Source: Candidatus Methanoperedens sp.
GTDB taxonomy: Archaea; Halobacteriota; Methanosarcinia; Methanosarcinales; Methanoperedenaceae
Length of the DNA: 64,000 nt
Assembly (NCBI GenBank): GCA_027460525.1
Contig: JAPZAS010000009.1
Location: 35,962-99,961 of the forward strand
Direction of reading: 5' to 3'
In this document: in pieces, positions 51,003 through 60,175 of the stretch
Layout of the letters: each line of letters begins with the position of its first letter
Position numbering within the stretch: the first letter of the stretch is position 1
Notes under the pieces: model-generated
What the model saw: the letters and a program-made list of their open reading frames with translations, nothing else
Databases searched by the model: none
What the model was told of the DNA's origin: nothing
Position numbers and translations under genes: made by a program

Positions 51003-52040
51003 TTACACCTGGATCCGGTCTGCTTCCGAATGCGGAATCAGGATATCGATCAATTCCGAATATTCGCCTGATGCGGCTTTTTTCCGCTCGTCCTGGATAA
51101 TCCCGAAGATTTCCTCGATACGCTGAGCACGCTGGTCAAGGGTCTGCTCGGGTGTATCGCCGAACAGTTTTGCCAGCGCCTCAACAGGAATGCGCGGGCG
51201 GTTGGTGAGCTGCCCGCTTGATGAATATACTGGCGGGGAAAAGGGCGGAATATAGAACACATTGGGCTGGGTTTTGAATTCGGGGTGCAGCCGCAGAGCC
51301 ACTTTCCACTTATCGATTAATTTGTACACACCGCTATTCGTGTCCTCGGCATAACCGACATGATGTATCCGCCCGACGCACTGCGTGGCGCAGAAGTTCC
51401 CCTGGTGCTTCTCGATCCTGGGATAACAGAAGATGCATTTCTGTGCTATTTTTTCCTCGGGGTTGTAGTATATCTTCTTATAAGGACACCCCTTAATGCA
51501 GTAGCGGTAGCCCCTGCACCTTGTCTGGTCGACGAGAACAATGCCGTCCTCCTCGCGTTTATAGACCGCCTGGCGCGGACAGGCATCCACGCACGGCGGG
51601 TCGGTGCAGTGGTTGCAGATGCGCGGAAGATAAAAGTAATAGGAATTCGGGAAAATGCCATCGCCCACATCCTCATCCCAGTTGCTGGCATAGGCATCTT
51701 TCCCAGAAGGATTTGGCGATGGGACTAACACTCCTGCCGAAGCATCCCCTCCATCTGTTTTCAATACCTCTTCGTAGTTGTATTCCCATGGCGCGCCGTA
51801 GCCTTCGTCAATGCCTGGAAGCGGTATGCTGCTTTTATCCTGCCTGTCAAACCAGCCTCCCTGGGTTTCCCAGTCCCTGGGATAACCTTTGCCAGGCCGG
51901 GTTTCCACGTTGTTCCAGTACATATGCATCTGTCCCTTGTTCCTGTCTGTCCACATGGTCTTGCACGCCATGGTACAGGTATGGCAGCCCAGGCACTTGT
52001 TGAGGTCAGCCACCATCCTGACCTGTCTTTTTACAGGCAT
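51003..52040 (-). CDS. NarH-like iron-sulfur beta subunit
   Basis: A 345-aa polyferredoxin beta subunit. It starts MPVKRQVRMVADLNKC, with Cys16-x2-Cys19-x2-Cys22-x3-Cys26 as the first cluster and three more groups (CNHCTDPPCVDACP, CRGYRYCIKGCPYKK, CIFCYPRIEKHQGNFCATQC). CRGYRYC rather than an all-Cys set fits the [3Fe-4S] or Trp/Tyr-substituted cluster of NarH-type proteins. The ATG at 52040 lies one base after the alpha-subunit stop; an open frame to 52148 overlaps it. Confidence 0.92.
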   Translation of the reverse strand: MPVKRQVRMVADLNKCLGCHTCTMACKTMWTDRNKGQMHMYWNNVETRPGKGYPRDWETQGGWFDRQDKSSIPLPGIDEGYGAPWEYNYEEVLKTDGGDASAGVLVPSPNPSGKDAYASNWDEDVGDGIFPNSYYFYLPRICNHCTDPPCVDACPRQAVYKREEDGIVLVDQTRCRGYRYCIKGCPYKKIYYNPEEKIAQKCIFCYPRIEKHQGNFCATQCVGRIHHVGYAEDTNSGVYKLIDKWKVALRLHPEFKTQPNVFYIPPFSPPVYSSSGQLTNRPRIPVEALAKLFGDTPEQTLDQRAQRIEEIFGIIQDERKKAASGEYSELIDILIPHSEADRIQV

Positions 52041-52041
52041 A

Positions 52042-54828
52042 TCATCCAGCCTCCGAAGATTTTCGAATCTCCACGCGGGTGTCCTTCTGATTTCCCGTAG
52101 GGCCCCAGTAATTGACCTTGAAGTGAAGCTGCCCGTAGCCGCCGACAAGCTGCGTGGGTTTGATACGGATCGTCATGGGGCTCTGGAAGCCGCCCTTTTT
52201 GAAGGTGTAGCGCTCCCAGCCCTGGTACATAAGGGCGAAGCTTTCCGGCATCCGCTGCGAAATGCACAGGTGAGCGATTATAGTCCCGCTGTCATTGTAG
52301 ATTTCAACAGGATCATTATCCGAAAGCCCCCGCGCTCTGGCATCGTCAGGGTTCAGGTACACGATAGGATATCCTCTCTGCAGCCGCAGCTGATACTTTG
52401 CATCCCGCCACAGGGAATGTATGCTCCACCGTCCGTGCGGCGTGACGAATCTGAGCGGGTATTTATTCCCGTCCACAGGCGGTTTGTACACAGGCAGTTC
52501 TTCATGGAACTCGTTTAAATACCAGTCATGGTCGATGTAGAACTGCTGCCGTCCCGTAAGCGTGGAGAGAGGTCGTTTCAATTCGTACATCCTCTGAAAA
52601 GCGTAATAGGCTTCGCCTGCTTTTATATCGCTTGTCCATCCCTTATCCGTAGCCACAAAGCGCCTGGGCTGCTGGTCGAGCATGTCAATTGTCATACCTT
52701 TTGTTTCCATTGAATTATCAAGGATGAACTGCCCTGCGCTTTTGTCCTCAAGAGCGCCATTGGCAGTGAAATCATTCACCAGCGTTGAAAAATCACGGGT
52801 TATGGTGGAACCGTCAGGCAGCGTATCTTCAAATGAGAACTTTGTATCCGCAAGGGCACGAGCCAGAAGCAAGAATATCTGCCAGTCGGTCTTGCTTTCA
52901 AGCTGCGGGGGGATTATTGGAGTGAATGGGGAAATATACGAGTGAAGGTCAGTTGTGCTCAGGTCCCATTTCTCGAACATGCTTGCCGCGGGCAGGATGA
53001 CATCCGCGTATAAGCCCGTGGTGTTCATGCGAAAGTCAATGTCCACGATAAGGTCAAGCTTGGGCCAGAGATTTTCCAGGATATATTCCGCGCCTTTTGC
53101 CTGGTTCAGGTAGTTGGCGCCCCATACGATAAGAACTTTGGGCGTTTTACCGTTTTCCAGTGTACCTCTGGGATATAATGGCATCCAGCCCTTATCCACG
53201 CTTTCACGAATGTATTCGCTGATGGGGCGCTGCCAGAGGTCAAGACTTTCAGCGTCCCCTGCAATATTTGAGTGGACGTAAGTCCAGAGCGTGGTAGGCT
53301 GGAAGCGCTGTTTTGCATTGCCAAGAGGATAGGCAAGCTTGAAAAACCCCTCTTCGCACCAGAATTTTTCCTGTCCTACATAATGGTCAAAGCCACCTCC
53401 CGGTATCCCGACATTGCCTGTCAGGGCGGCGAGCAGGATCATGCTCCTGTTGATAAGGTCGTTGTGGAAATAGTGGTTTACGCCCGCCCCCTCGATAATC
53501 CTGGCAGGTTTTATGGCTGCAAACTCGCGGGCGATCCGGGTGATAAGACCAGGGTCCACACCTGTTATGCCGGAAGCACTTACCGGGTCATAGTCTTTGA
53601 GTTTCTTTTTGAGCAGTGAAAAAACCGGTGTTACTTCCACTTTACCGGAAAGCGTGTCGACCGTGAAAACCCCTTCAAGAGCCGGACTGATTGCGCCAAG
53701 ATCCAGCGTTTTGTCCAGGCATCCCATCGTACCCGGGGCAAGTTCAGGCTTTTGTGTGGTCTCATCCCAGAAATAGAGATTACCCGTCTCCCCGTCCGAT
53801 ACCACATCACTTTCCCTGAGGAACTTCCCGTTTTCGGTGCGCACAAGCATCGCCATATCGGTGAACTGTTTTACATAGTTCGCGTCGTAGAGACCCTCGT
53901 TCACGATCACGTTCGCCATGCCGAGCGCCAGTGCGCCGTCTGTGCCCGGTTTCACCGGGATGAATATATCTGCATGGATCGAGACGGGGTTGTATTCGGG
54001 AAATATGGCTACGATCTTTGTCCCGTGCATCCGGGCTGCGGTCACGAAATGGGCATCAGGGATACGCGTCTCAAGCAGGTTTGAGCCCCAGATAATGATG
54101 TATTTTGAGTTGAACCAGTCCGCAGCCTCGCATGTGTCTGTCTGCACACCCCATGTCATTGGCTCGCCGGGAGGCAGGTCAGAAACCCATTCATAGAAGC
54201 TGCATACCACGCCGCCGATCAGGTTTGCAAGGCGCGCTCCTGCGGCATACGTGACCAGGAACTTGGCAGGGTTGGCAGAGTAGAAGGTCACCGTGTCGGC
54301 GCCGTGGTTGGATATGGCATCCACCATTTTTTTTGCGATGTAACTCAGGGCCTCTTCCCAGGAAGCCCTGCGCCATTTTCCTTCGCCCCGCTCGCCCGTT
54401 CGTATCAGGGGATATTTCACGCGCTGCGGACCATAAACATATTCCTTGTAATTCGCCCCTTTCTGGCATCCTCTCGGGTTGTACGTGGGAAGTTTTGTGT
54501 TGATGTCGGGATAATCGGCATACTGATCCTCCTTGAAAGCGATATTGTTCCTTACATAAACCTTCCATGTACAGGAGCCCGTGCAGTTAATCGAGTGCGT
54601 TGTCCGCCCGAAGGAATCATACTCCCACTGCTCGCGGTACAGCGTTTCCCAGCCGCGATAGGGATACTTGCCTATTGGTTCATGCACCTTCTCCAGCAGG
54701 TCCAGCGCCAGAGCATGCTTTGCTGCCAGGGCTGCCCGCTCCATGAGCTGGCGTGCAAGCGCCTGCCTTGCCGCCAAAGCTTCCTCCGATGGTCCTGCTG
54801 CAGTTTTTGTAGATTCATTCTGCGTCAT
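52042..54828 (-). CDS. Type II DMSO-reductase-family molybdoenzyme alpha subunit (NarG/NxrA/DdhA-like)
   Basis: A 928-aa catalytic subunit with bis-MGD molybdenum (or tungsten) cofactor. The FS0 cluster motif is His78-x3-Cys82-x3-Cys86-x34-Cys121. Asp217 in FYEWVSDLPP corresponds to the Asp ligand of the type II group that includes nitrate, selenate, perchlorate and DMS enzymes. With beta, haem-b gamma and chaperone genes it forms a complete alpha-beta-gamma-delta operon. It has no Tat signal and a stop codon closes the frame upstream, so export cannot be explained from this gene. In this setting nitrate reduction is plausible, but substrate is not proven. Confidence 0.9.
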   Translation of the reverse strand: MTQNESTKTAAGPSEEALAARQALARQLMERAALAAKHALALDLLEKVHEPIGKYPYRGWETLYREQWEYDSFGRTTHSINCTGSCTWKVYVRNNIAFKEDQYADYPDINTKLPTYNPRGCQKGANYKEYVYGPQRVKYPLIRTGERGEGKWRRASWEEALSYIAKKMVDAISNHGADTVTFYSANPAKFLVTYAAGARLANLIGGVVCSFYEWVSDLPPGEPMTWGVQTDTCEAADWFNSKYIIIWGSNLLETRIPDAHFVTAARMHGTKIVAIFPEYNPVSIHADIFIPVKPGTDGALALGMANVIVNEGLYDANYVKQFTDMAMLVRTENGKFLRESDVVSDGETGNLYFWDETTQKPELAPGTMGCLDKTLDLGAISPALEGVFTVDTLSGKVEVTPVFSLLKKKLKDYDPVSASGITGVDPGLITRIAREFAAIKPARIIEGAGVNHYFHNDLINRSMILLAALTGNVGIPGGGFDHYVGQEKFWCEEGFFKLAYPLGNAKQRFQPTTLWTYVHSNIAGDAESLDLWQRPISEYIRESVDKGWMPLYPRGTLENGKTPKVLIVWGANYLNQAKGAEYILENLWPKLDLIVDIDFRMNTTGLYADVILPAASMFEKWDLSTTDLHSYISPFTPIIPPQLESKTDWQIFLLLARALADTKFSFEDTLPDGSTITRDFSTLVNDFTANGALEDKSAGQFILDNSMETKGMTIDMLDQQPRRFVATDKGWTSDIKAGEAYYAFQRMYELKRPLSTLTGRQQFYIDHDWYLNEFHEELPVYKPPVDGNKYPLRFVTPHGRWSIHSLWRDAKYQLRLQRGYPIVYLNPDDARARGLSDNDPVEIYNDSGTIIAHLCISQRMPESFALMYQGWERYTFKKGGFQSPMTIRIKPTQLVGGYGQLHFKVNYWGPTGNQKDTRVEIRKSSEAG

Positions 54829-54956
54829 GCTCGAGTTCCTATGCTATCCGGATGCTTCCCGTGTCACAACCTGTGATATTCCTTGTCATACTAACCGCCA
54901 CAAATAATAATATATACAATCAGGCTTAAGGTTTATTGTGGTAACTAAAAGATATA
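54829..54956. promoter_or_regulatory. Divergent promoter region between the molybdoenzyme and fumarate reductase operons
   Basis: AT-rich sequence around 54904-54920 contains a TATA element for the minus-strand operon (GTATATATTA), giving a leader of about 55 nt. The plus-strand element is less clear (near 54925-54935). Only 185 bases separate the two catalytic genes, so a regulator could act on both. Confidence 0.4.
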
Positions 54957-54981
54957 GTGCATAAGGAGGGTGGCTCTAATT

Positions 54982-55017
54982 ATGACTTCTTCAGGAACTT
55001 CGAAGGGGATGACATGA
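54982..55017 (+). CDS. Possible 11-aa leader peptide before the fumarate reductase gene
   Basis: An AAGGAGGG ribosome-binding site (54963-54970) is followed by ATG at 54982, encoding [11 protein letters not shown], whose TGA overlaps the ATG at 55014 (ATGA). The strong site is in an awkward position for the large gene itself, so a coupled leader is possible. Spacing is a little long and chance cannot be excluded. Confidence 0.3.
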   Translation: MTSSGTSKGMT

Positions 55018-56735
55018 ACTTCCAGCACGACATACTTATCGTAGGCGCAGGGCTGGCTGGGCTCAGGGCTGCTGTTGAGTGCGTGGATAATGCGGATGTT
55101 GCTGTAATAAGCAAGGTCCTTCCCACGCGCTCACATTCAGGCGCAGCACAGGGAGGTATTACGGCATCCATCGGCAATGAGGAAGAGGATCACTGGGACT
55201 GGCATATGTTCGATACTGTCAAGGGAAGCGATTACCTTGCAGACCAGGATGCCGTTGAGGTCATGGTGAGGGATGCTCCCCGTGTAATCTATGAACTGGA
55301 GCACATGGGCGTGCCGTTCAACCGCAATGCCGAAGGGAAGATAGCGCAGCGCAACTTTGGCGGTCATACGCGGGATTATGGTAAAAAACCAGTGAAGAGA
55401 GCCTGTTACGCAGCAGACAGAACAGGAAGGGTGGTGCTTGATACCCTGTATGACCAGTGCCTCCGCCACAATGTGAAATTCTACCCGGAGCACTATGTTC
55501 TTTCTCTTGTCCTTGAAGAAGGAAGGTGCGCTGGCGTTGTGACATACGACCTTGCCACAGGGGAAGTCAATCTGCTGCCAGCCAAGGCTGTTCTTCTCGC
55601 CACCGGAGGGTGCGGAAGAATCTACAAAACCACATCCAATGGCTTTGCCTCCACAGGGGACGGGTTAAATCTTGCATGTCAATCCGGGATCCCTCTCCAG
55701 GACATGGAGTTTGTCCAGTTTCATCCCACAGGGCTCTATCCTCTGGGTATTCTTGTGAGCGAAGCTGCACGGGGGGAGGGGGGGATTTTAAGGAACAGCA
55801 TTGGTGAGCCATTCATGGTAAGGTACGCACCCACGGTAAAAGATCTGGCAGCCAGGGATGTTGTCTCGCGTGCGATTCTCACCGAGGTAGAGGAAGGCAG
55901 GGGTTTTGAAGGGGGATACGTGCATCTTGACCTCACGCATCTTGGAGAGGAGAAAATCCGGGAGAGGCTGTGGGAGATTGCATCGTTTGTGAGGATATAC
56001 CTTGGCATCGACCCTGTGCAGCAGCCCATTCCTGTGGCGCCCACATGCCATTACATCATGGGAGGGATACCCACGGATATGGACGGAAGGGTACTGGCTG
56101 ATGAAAACGGTCAGGTAGCCCCTGGATTGTATGCCGCCGGGGAATGTGCATGCGTATCCGTGCACGGCGCAAATCGCCTGGGCTGCAATTCCCTCCTCGA
56201 TGTACTTGTGTTCGGAAGGAGGAGTGGAATAGCAATGAAGGAAGAGATTTCAAAATATGAACATCACCCTCCTTCAGTTGAGCCATTGAGAATCGAAGAG
56301 GAAAGAATTGCAAAACTTTTAAACCGCAATGGCAGGGAAAAAATCGGCGGGATCAGGCAACGTATGCAGTCCCTGATGATGGAGAATTGTTCGGTTTTCA
56401 GGAATGAGAAGGGGCTTGGGAAAGGGCTTCTGGAAATTCGTTCCCTGAAAGAGCGATACATGGATATCGAGCTTGAGGATAAGGGTAGGAATTTTAACTT
56501 CGAATTGATGGAAGCGATTGAACTTTGGCATCAACTTAACCTCTGCGAGGTGATATGTTTGAGCGCACTCCACAGGAAGGAAAGCCGTGGAGCCCATTTC
56601 CGTGAGGATTTCCCGGCAAGGGATGATAAGAACCACCTCAAACATACCCTCGTTTTCCAGACCCAAGAAGGAAAAGAGGTGAGGTATAAGCCCGTGAATA
56701 TCACACGATTCCAGCCAGAAGCGAGGGTGTATTGA
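55014..56735 (+). CDS. Fumarate reductase/succinate dehydrogenase flavoprotein subunit (TfrA/SdhA-like)
   Basis: A 573-aa flavoprotein. [18 protein letters not shown] binds [13 protein letters not shown] contains the FAD-linking His region, and FVQFHPTG, with [13 protein letters not shown] near residue 395, is the active-site region. It interconverts fumarate and succinate. With the iron-sulfur subunit next to it, and no membrane anchor gene, it resembles TfrAB, the methanogen thiol-driven fumarate reductase, though it has no fused CCG domain here. A GTG at 54957 could extend the N-terminus. Confidence 0.88.
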   Translation: MNFQHDILIVGAGLAGLRAAVECVDNADVAVISKVLPTRSHSGAAQGGITASIGNEEEDHWDWHMFDTVKGSDYLADQDAVEVMVRDAPRVIYELEHMGVPFNRNAEGKIAQRNFGGHTRDYGKKPVKRACYAADRTGRVVLDTLYDQCLRHNVKFYPEHYVLSLVLEEGRCAGVVTYDLATGEVNLLPAKAVLLATGGCGRIYKTTSNGFASTGDGLNLACQSGIPLQDMEFVQFHPTGLYPLGILVSEAARGEGGILRNSIGEPFMVRYAPTVKDLAARDVVSRAILTEVEEGRGFEGGYVHLDLTHLGEEKIRERLWEIASFVRIYLGIDPVQQPIPVAPTCHYIMGGIPTDMDGRVLADENGQVAPGLYAAGECACVSVHGANRLGCNSLLDVLVFGRRSGIAMKEEISKYEHHPPSVEPLRIEEERIAKLLNRNGREKIGGIRQRMQSLMMENCSVFRNEKGLGKGLLEIRSLKERYMDIELEDKGRNFNFELMEAIELWHQLNLCEVICLSALHRKESRGAHFREDFPARDDKNHLKHTLVFQTQEGKEVRYKPVNITRFQPEARVY

Positions 56736-57454
56736 TGATGCTGAAATTGAGGATTTTCCGCTACGATCCGAAGAAAGATGCAAAGCCTTACTACCAGACT
56801 TTCGAAATCGAGGCAGACCCGAAGGAGCGAATTCTGGATTGCCTGAACAGGATTCGCTGGGAACACGACTCCACACTCTCTTTCCGGATGTCCTGCGGTC
56901 ATGGCGTGTGCGGCTCGGACGGGATGAGAATTAATGGGATAAGCGCGCTTGCCTGCCAGAAGCTGGTCAAGGATTTCAAGGAGAACGAGGAGATTCTCAT
57001 CGAGCCCCTGGCGGTTTTCAGGGTGGTCAAGGACCTGATTGTGGACCTTGAGCCTTTTTTTGAGAAATACAATTCTGTCAAACCCTATCTCATCAAAAAA
57101 GCTCCTTCACCCGACAAAGAGCAGCGCCAGACCCATGAGGAGCACAGGATATTAGAGGAGGCGATCCGCTGCATCCTCTGCGCCTGCTGCACCGCCTCCT
57201 GCCCGGTCAATCAGGATAAAGCCACGCAAGCTTACATTGGTCCTGCTGCCCTTGTAAGAGCATTTCGATATCTTTTCGATTCAAGGGATGAGGGAACTCT
57301 GGAGAGAATCGCACTGCTTGACCAGAAGGATGGGGCATGGGGCTGCCAGACCAGGTGGCGGTGCACGAAAGTATGCCCCAAGGAGATTCCTGTCACCAAA
57401 GAGATTTTCGAAATCAAGAAACGCATCCTTGAGAGCAAAAAAGGAAAAAAATAG
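56735..57454 (+). CDS. Fumarate reductase iron-sulfur subunit (SdhB/TfrB N-terminal-like)
   Basis: A 239-aa protein with a plant-type [2Fe-2S] domain (MSCGHGVCGSDGMRI) and a C-terminal domain with CILCACCTASCP and CTKVCPKEIPVTK for the [3Fe-4S] and [4Fe-4S] clusters. It takes electrons from or to the flavoprotein. TfrB of methanogens has an extra C-terminal CCG domain with heterodisulfide reductase-like features; this protein stops before that, so its electron partner may differ. The start overlaps the flavoprotein stop (TGATG). Confidence 0.88.
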   Translation: MMLKLRIFRYDPKKDAKPYYQTFEIEADPKERILDCLNRIRWEHDSTLSFRMSCGHGVCGSDGMRINGISALACQKLVKDFKENEEILIEPLAVFRVVKDLIVDLEPFFEKYNSVKPYLIKKAPSPDKEQRQTHEEHRILEEAIRCILCACCTASCPVNQDKATQAYIGPAALVRAFRYLFDSRDEGTLERIALLDQKDGAWGCQTRWRCTKVCPKEIPVTKEIFEIKKRILESKKGKK

Positions 57455-57463
57455 ACACTGGTG

Positions 57464-58420
57464 TTACCTTCTTCTAACCAGTATCGCAACCAGCAGCGCT
57501 GAAATTGCTAAAAATGCTTCGAACGCAGGCGTTCCTGGCGTCGCGGTCGGTACCACAGTCGTTGCTATCGGTGTGGGTATTACGGTTGTAGGCACTGGTG
57601 TTGAGATCACGGTTGTATCTATAAACCTGTACAAGCCTCCTTTACCATAGTGGCACCTGAAGCACCAGCCGTTAGTGATCGAAACATCAGAGAAGGTCGC
57701 AGGCTTGGTGTCCAGGTTGACGTGGCATGTGTTGCAATTACTGTCGGTCCCATTGTAATTAGAGGCGTGGTTGCTTTCGCCCATCATCCATGTCGAGAAC
57801 GGAGGATTCAAAGTGCTCGGATGATTGGGCATGGTCGGCGTATAACTATTTATTTGCGCTGCTGAGCCCAGTATACGAAATTCGAGTTTCTGGGGGCTTG
57901 TCTTGAGGGAAAGTATGACATAGGCATACCGCTCTGGGGTAAGAGTGGCGCCATCGGAATACCCCACGACCGGGGGTGCTCCCTGCCCTCTGGAGAACGT
58001 CATGATCTTGTAGGTAGGATCGGAAAGGTTGTTGTCTATCTCCGACACCCGCAACTTCTGCCCCACGGACTGGCTGATAGCGGTACTCGGGTCGTCAATA
58101 CGCGTGGGCACAAGGTCGTCTGCGAGGTCATTCACACGGATGAAGTAGTCTCCTGGTGCCACGCCGCTCAGATCGAACTGGGCTTTGCCTCCAATTATTG
58201 TCGCTGTCCTGACTAATGTGCCATCAGGATTGGACAATTCAGCCTTCGCGATGGAAGTTGCCTTGATGCTCCCGTTTCCGTCCAGACCGGGCTGCAGGGT
58301 GAGCGTTAATCTGCCTGCGCCAGAAGATGTCTGGGCAGCCACCAATCCAGTAATTAAAACGAGCCATATCAAAAGACCCATCATAGATTTATTCACTAAA
58401 CTTATTTTGCATGTATTCAT
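57464..58420 (-). CDS. Exported diheme c-type cytochrome with PGF-CTERM-like tail
   Basis: A 318-aa protein: signal peptide (LLIWLVLITGLVAAQ), a beta-sandwich carboxypeptidase-regulatory-like domain, and two haem c motifs, CNTCH and CFRCH, near residues 230-255. The C-terminus has a Thr/Pro-rich spacer, then PGTPAFEAFLAISALLVAILVRRR-type sorting signal, resembling PGF-CTERM tails cut by archaeosortase and lipid-anchored. It would be displayed on the cell surface. The ATG at 58420 has a GGAGGAG site. It converges on the iron-sulfur gene. Confidence 0.82.
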   Translation of the reverse strand: MNTCKISLVNKSMMGLLIWLVLITGLVAAQTSSGAGRLTLTLQPGLDGNGSIKATSIAKAELSNPDGTLVRTATIIGGKAQFDLSGVAPGDYFIRVNDLADDLVPTRIDDPSTAISQSVGQKLRVSEIDNNLSDPTYKIMTFSRGQGAPPVVGYSDGATLTPERYAYVILSLKTSPQKLEFRILGSAAQINSYTPTMPNHPSTLNPPFSTWMMGESNHASNYNGTDSNCNTCHVNLDTKPATFSDVSITNGWCFRCHYGKGGLYRFIDTTVISTPVPTTVIPTPIATTVVPTATPGTPAFEAFLAISALLVAILVRRR

Positions 58421-58561
58421 AATCTCCTCCAAAGAACTCACTGGAGACGATACAAACCCTTTTTTTACGCACTCCAATCGCTCTTATATTCTGTATTATT
58501 TTTCCTATGCGATATATGTTTTTCCTGTATGTTGATTCAATATTAATAAAATACTGGTTAT

Positions 58562-58572
58562 AGTTTTATATG
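58562..58572 (+). promoter_or_regulatory. TATA element of the DUF2769/rubredoxin-FMN operon
   Basis: AGTTTTATATG at 58562-58572 precedes the DUF2769 gene by about 60 bases, with AGGGGGAA as ribosome-binding site. The gap 58478-58630 otherwise shows nothing else I can name. Confidence 0.45.
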
Positions 58573-58630
58573 GAAAATCGTTAAATACAATTAATTAGAA
58601 TAGTCGGTATGGTAAGTAAAGGGGGAAAAT

Positions 58631-58930
58631 ATGGTAAAAGAAACTCAAAAAACGACTTTTGAACAGAATATGGCAGCCATGGGGAAGATGTCTCCCAAAG
58701 AGATGGATGCAAAATTGGCTGAATTCACCAAGATGTGCATCTGCGGCGGATGCCCGACGTATGCCGGAACAGGAGAAAAGAGATTATTATTCTGTGCAAC
58801 CGGAAAAAGCAAGATAATAAAAAAAGAGAAGGGCTGTCTCTGCCCTGGCTGTCCTGTCCAGAATAAACTGGCTCTTCGATGGGACTATTACTGCCTGAAG
58901 GGTACTGGTAAAGAGCAGGCTGGAATATAA
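58631..58930 (+). CDS. DUF2769 Cys-rich protein
   Basis: A 99-aa protein of the DUF2769 family, known from methanogens and other anaerobes. Cysteines are grouped as CICGGCP, a single Cys in LLFCATGK, CLCPGCP and a further Cys near the end, enough for one or two metal sites. It lies one base before a rubredoxin-FMN oxidoreductase gene, which suggests a small redox partner. The family's function is unknown. Confidence 0.8.
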   Translation: MVKETQKTTFEQNMAAMGKMSPKEMDAKLAEFTKMCICGGCPTYAGTGEKRLLFCATGKSKIIKKEKGCLCPGCPVQNKLALRWDYYCLKGTGKEQAGI

Positions 58931-58931
58931 T

Positions 58932-60155
58932 TTGGTTAAATGGCTATGCGCGGTCTGCAACATCTATGTTTATGATGAGGAGAAAGGCGACCCTCTAACA
59001 GGAATAAGCCCTGCAACAGCGGTTTCCGAGTTTCCTGATTCCTGGCGATGCCCTGTTTGCGGAGCAACCAGGGACAGGCTTGTTCAGATCTCAGAAGAGG
59101 AATACTGGCAGAAAGCAAAGGCTTATACTGATTTCACCGGGAAAAAGGAGCAGATAAGAAGTATTTTAGTCGGGGTGGATAATCCAGAAACCGCACCGGA
59201 ATTAAGGCAGGAATATGGAGTACCGCTGGGCTTGCGGGGTATAGGTCAGGGTCTCACCTATCTTAACAACCTTAAAGCTCTCTCAAAATACAGGCTTAAA
59301 AATAGGCTGATTACACAGCATGGAGAGCCTGTTATTGAAACCACGTTTCTTGGGAAAAAGATCAGCATGCCCGTGCTCGGGGCTCCGATGAGCGGTCTGA
59401 GTTACGTAAGCAACATAACCGAGGAGGATTTTGCTTATAATATCCTGGCAGGGTGTAAAGTTGCCGGTACTATCGGGTTTACAGGAAATACATCTCGGGA
59501 CTATGAGGTGACGCATCCTGCGATAGCTGCTCTCAAAAAGGTTAAAGGTCACGGGGTGAACATTTTCAAGCCTCAGTCGCAGGATGTTCTCTTGGACTTA
59601 ATAAGGCAATCCGGAAAAGAAAAAGCAATAGCTGTTGGCATAGATATAGATGGGGCAGGCTCTGTAAATTTCACTCTGGCGGGGAAGCCTGTTTTCAGGA
59701 AAACGGTCGATGAACTGAGGGAACTCAAAAAATCAACAAAGCTTCCTTTCATTATTAAGGGGATAATGTGCGAGGAGGATGCACTGGCGGCAGTGGATGC
59801 CGGGGCAGACGTGATAGGCATTTCAAATCACGGGGGAAGGGTACTGGATTCAGGTCCAGGGGTCGCGGACGTTCTTCCTGAAATTGTAAAAGCCGTGCGA
59901 GAGGCTAAAAAAGGTAAGGAAATTGTGATAACAGCAGACGGCGGGATAAGAACAGGATTTGATGTTGTTAAAATGTTAGCTCTGGGAGCTGATTTTGTCC
60001 TCGTGGGAAGACCGCTGGCAAGGGAGGCGGTTTCAAGTGGGGTCGAGGGAGTTAAGAGGATTCTGGAGTATATCAAGACTGATGTAAGGATTGCAATGAT
60101 AATGACTTCATGCAATAATCTTAAAGACATCAATGAGACTATTCTTGTTAGTTGA
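58932..60155 (+). CDS. Rubredoxin fused to FMN-dependent (glutamate synthase/alpha-hydroxyacid dehydrogenase-like) oxidoreductase
   Basis: A 407-aa fusion. Residues 1-50 form a rubredoxin with Cys6-x2-Cys9 and Cys40-x2-Cys43. The rest is a TIM barrel with FMN-binding motifs PVLGAPMSGLSYVS, GISNHGGRVLDSGPG and ADGGIRTGFDVVKMLALGADFVLVGRP, as in FMN-dependent alpha-hydroxyacid oxidases and glutamate synthase barrels. Rubredoxin would feed electrons directly to the flavin. It starts at a TTG right after the DUF2769 stop. The substrate is unknown; lactate or glutamate chemistry is possible. Confidence 0.85.
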   Translation: MVKWLCAVCNIYVYDEEKGDPLTGISPATAVSEFPDSWRCPVCGATRDRLVQISEEEYWQKAKAYTDFTGKKEQIRSILVGVDNPETAPELRQEYGVPLGLRGIGQGLTYLNNLKALSKYRLKNRLITQHGEPVIETTFLGKKISMPVLGAPMSGLSYVSNITEEDFAYNILAGCKVAGTIGFTGNTSRDYEVTHPAIAALKKVKGHGVNIFKPQSQDVLLDLIRQSGKEKAIAVGIDIDGAGSVNFTLAGKPVFRKTVDELRELKKSTKLPFIIKGIMCEEDALAAVDAGADVIGISNHGGRVLDSGPGVADVLPEIVKAVREAKKGKEIVITADGGIRTGFDVVKMLALGADFVLVGRPLAREAVSSGVEGVKRILEYIKTDVRIAMIMTSCNNLKDINETILVS

Positions 60156-60175
60156 GCATTCTGTCGTTATATATG

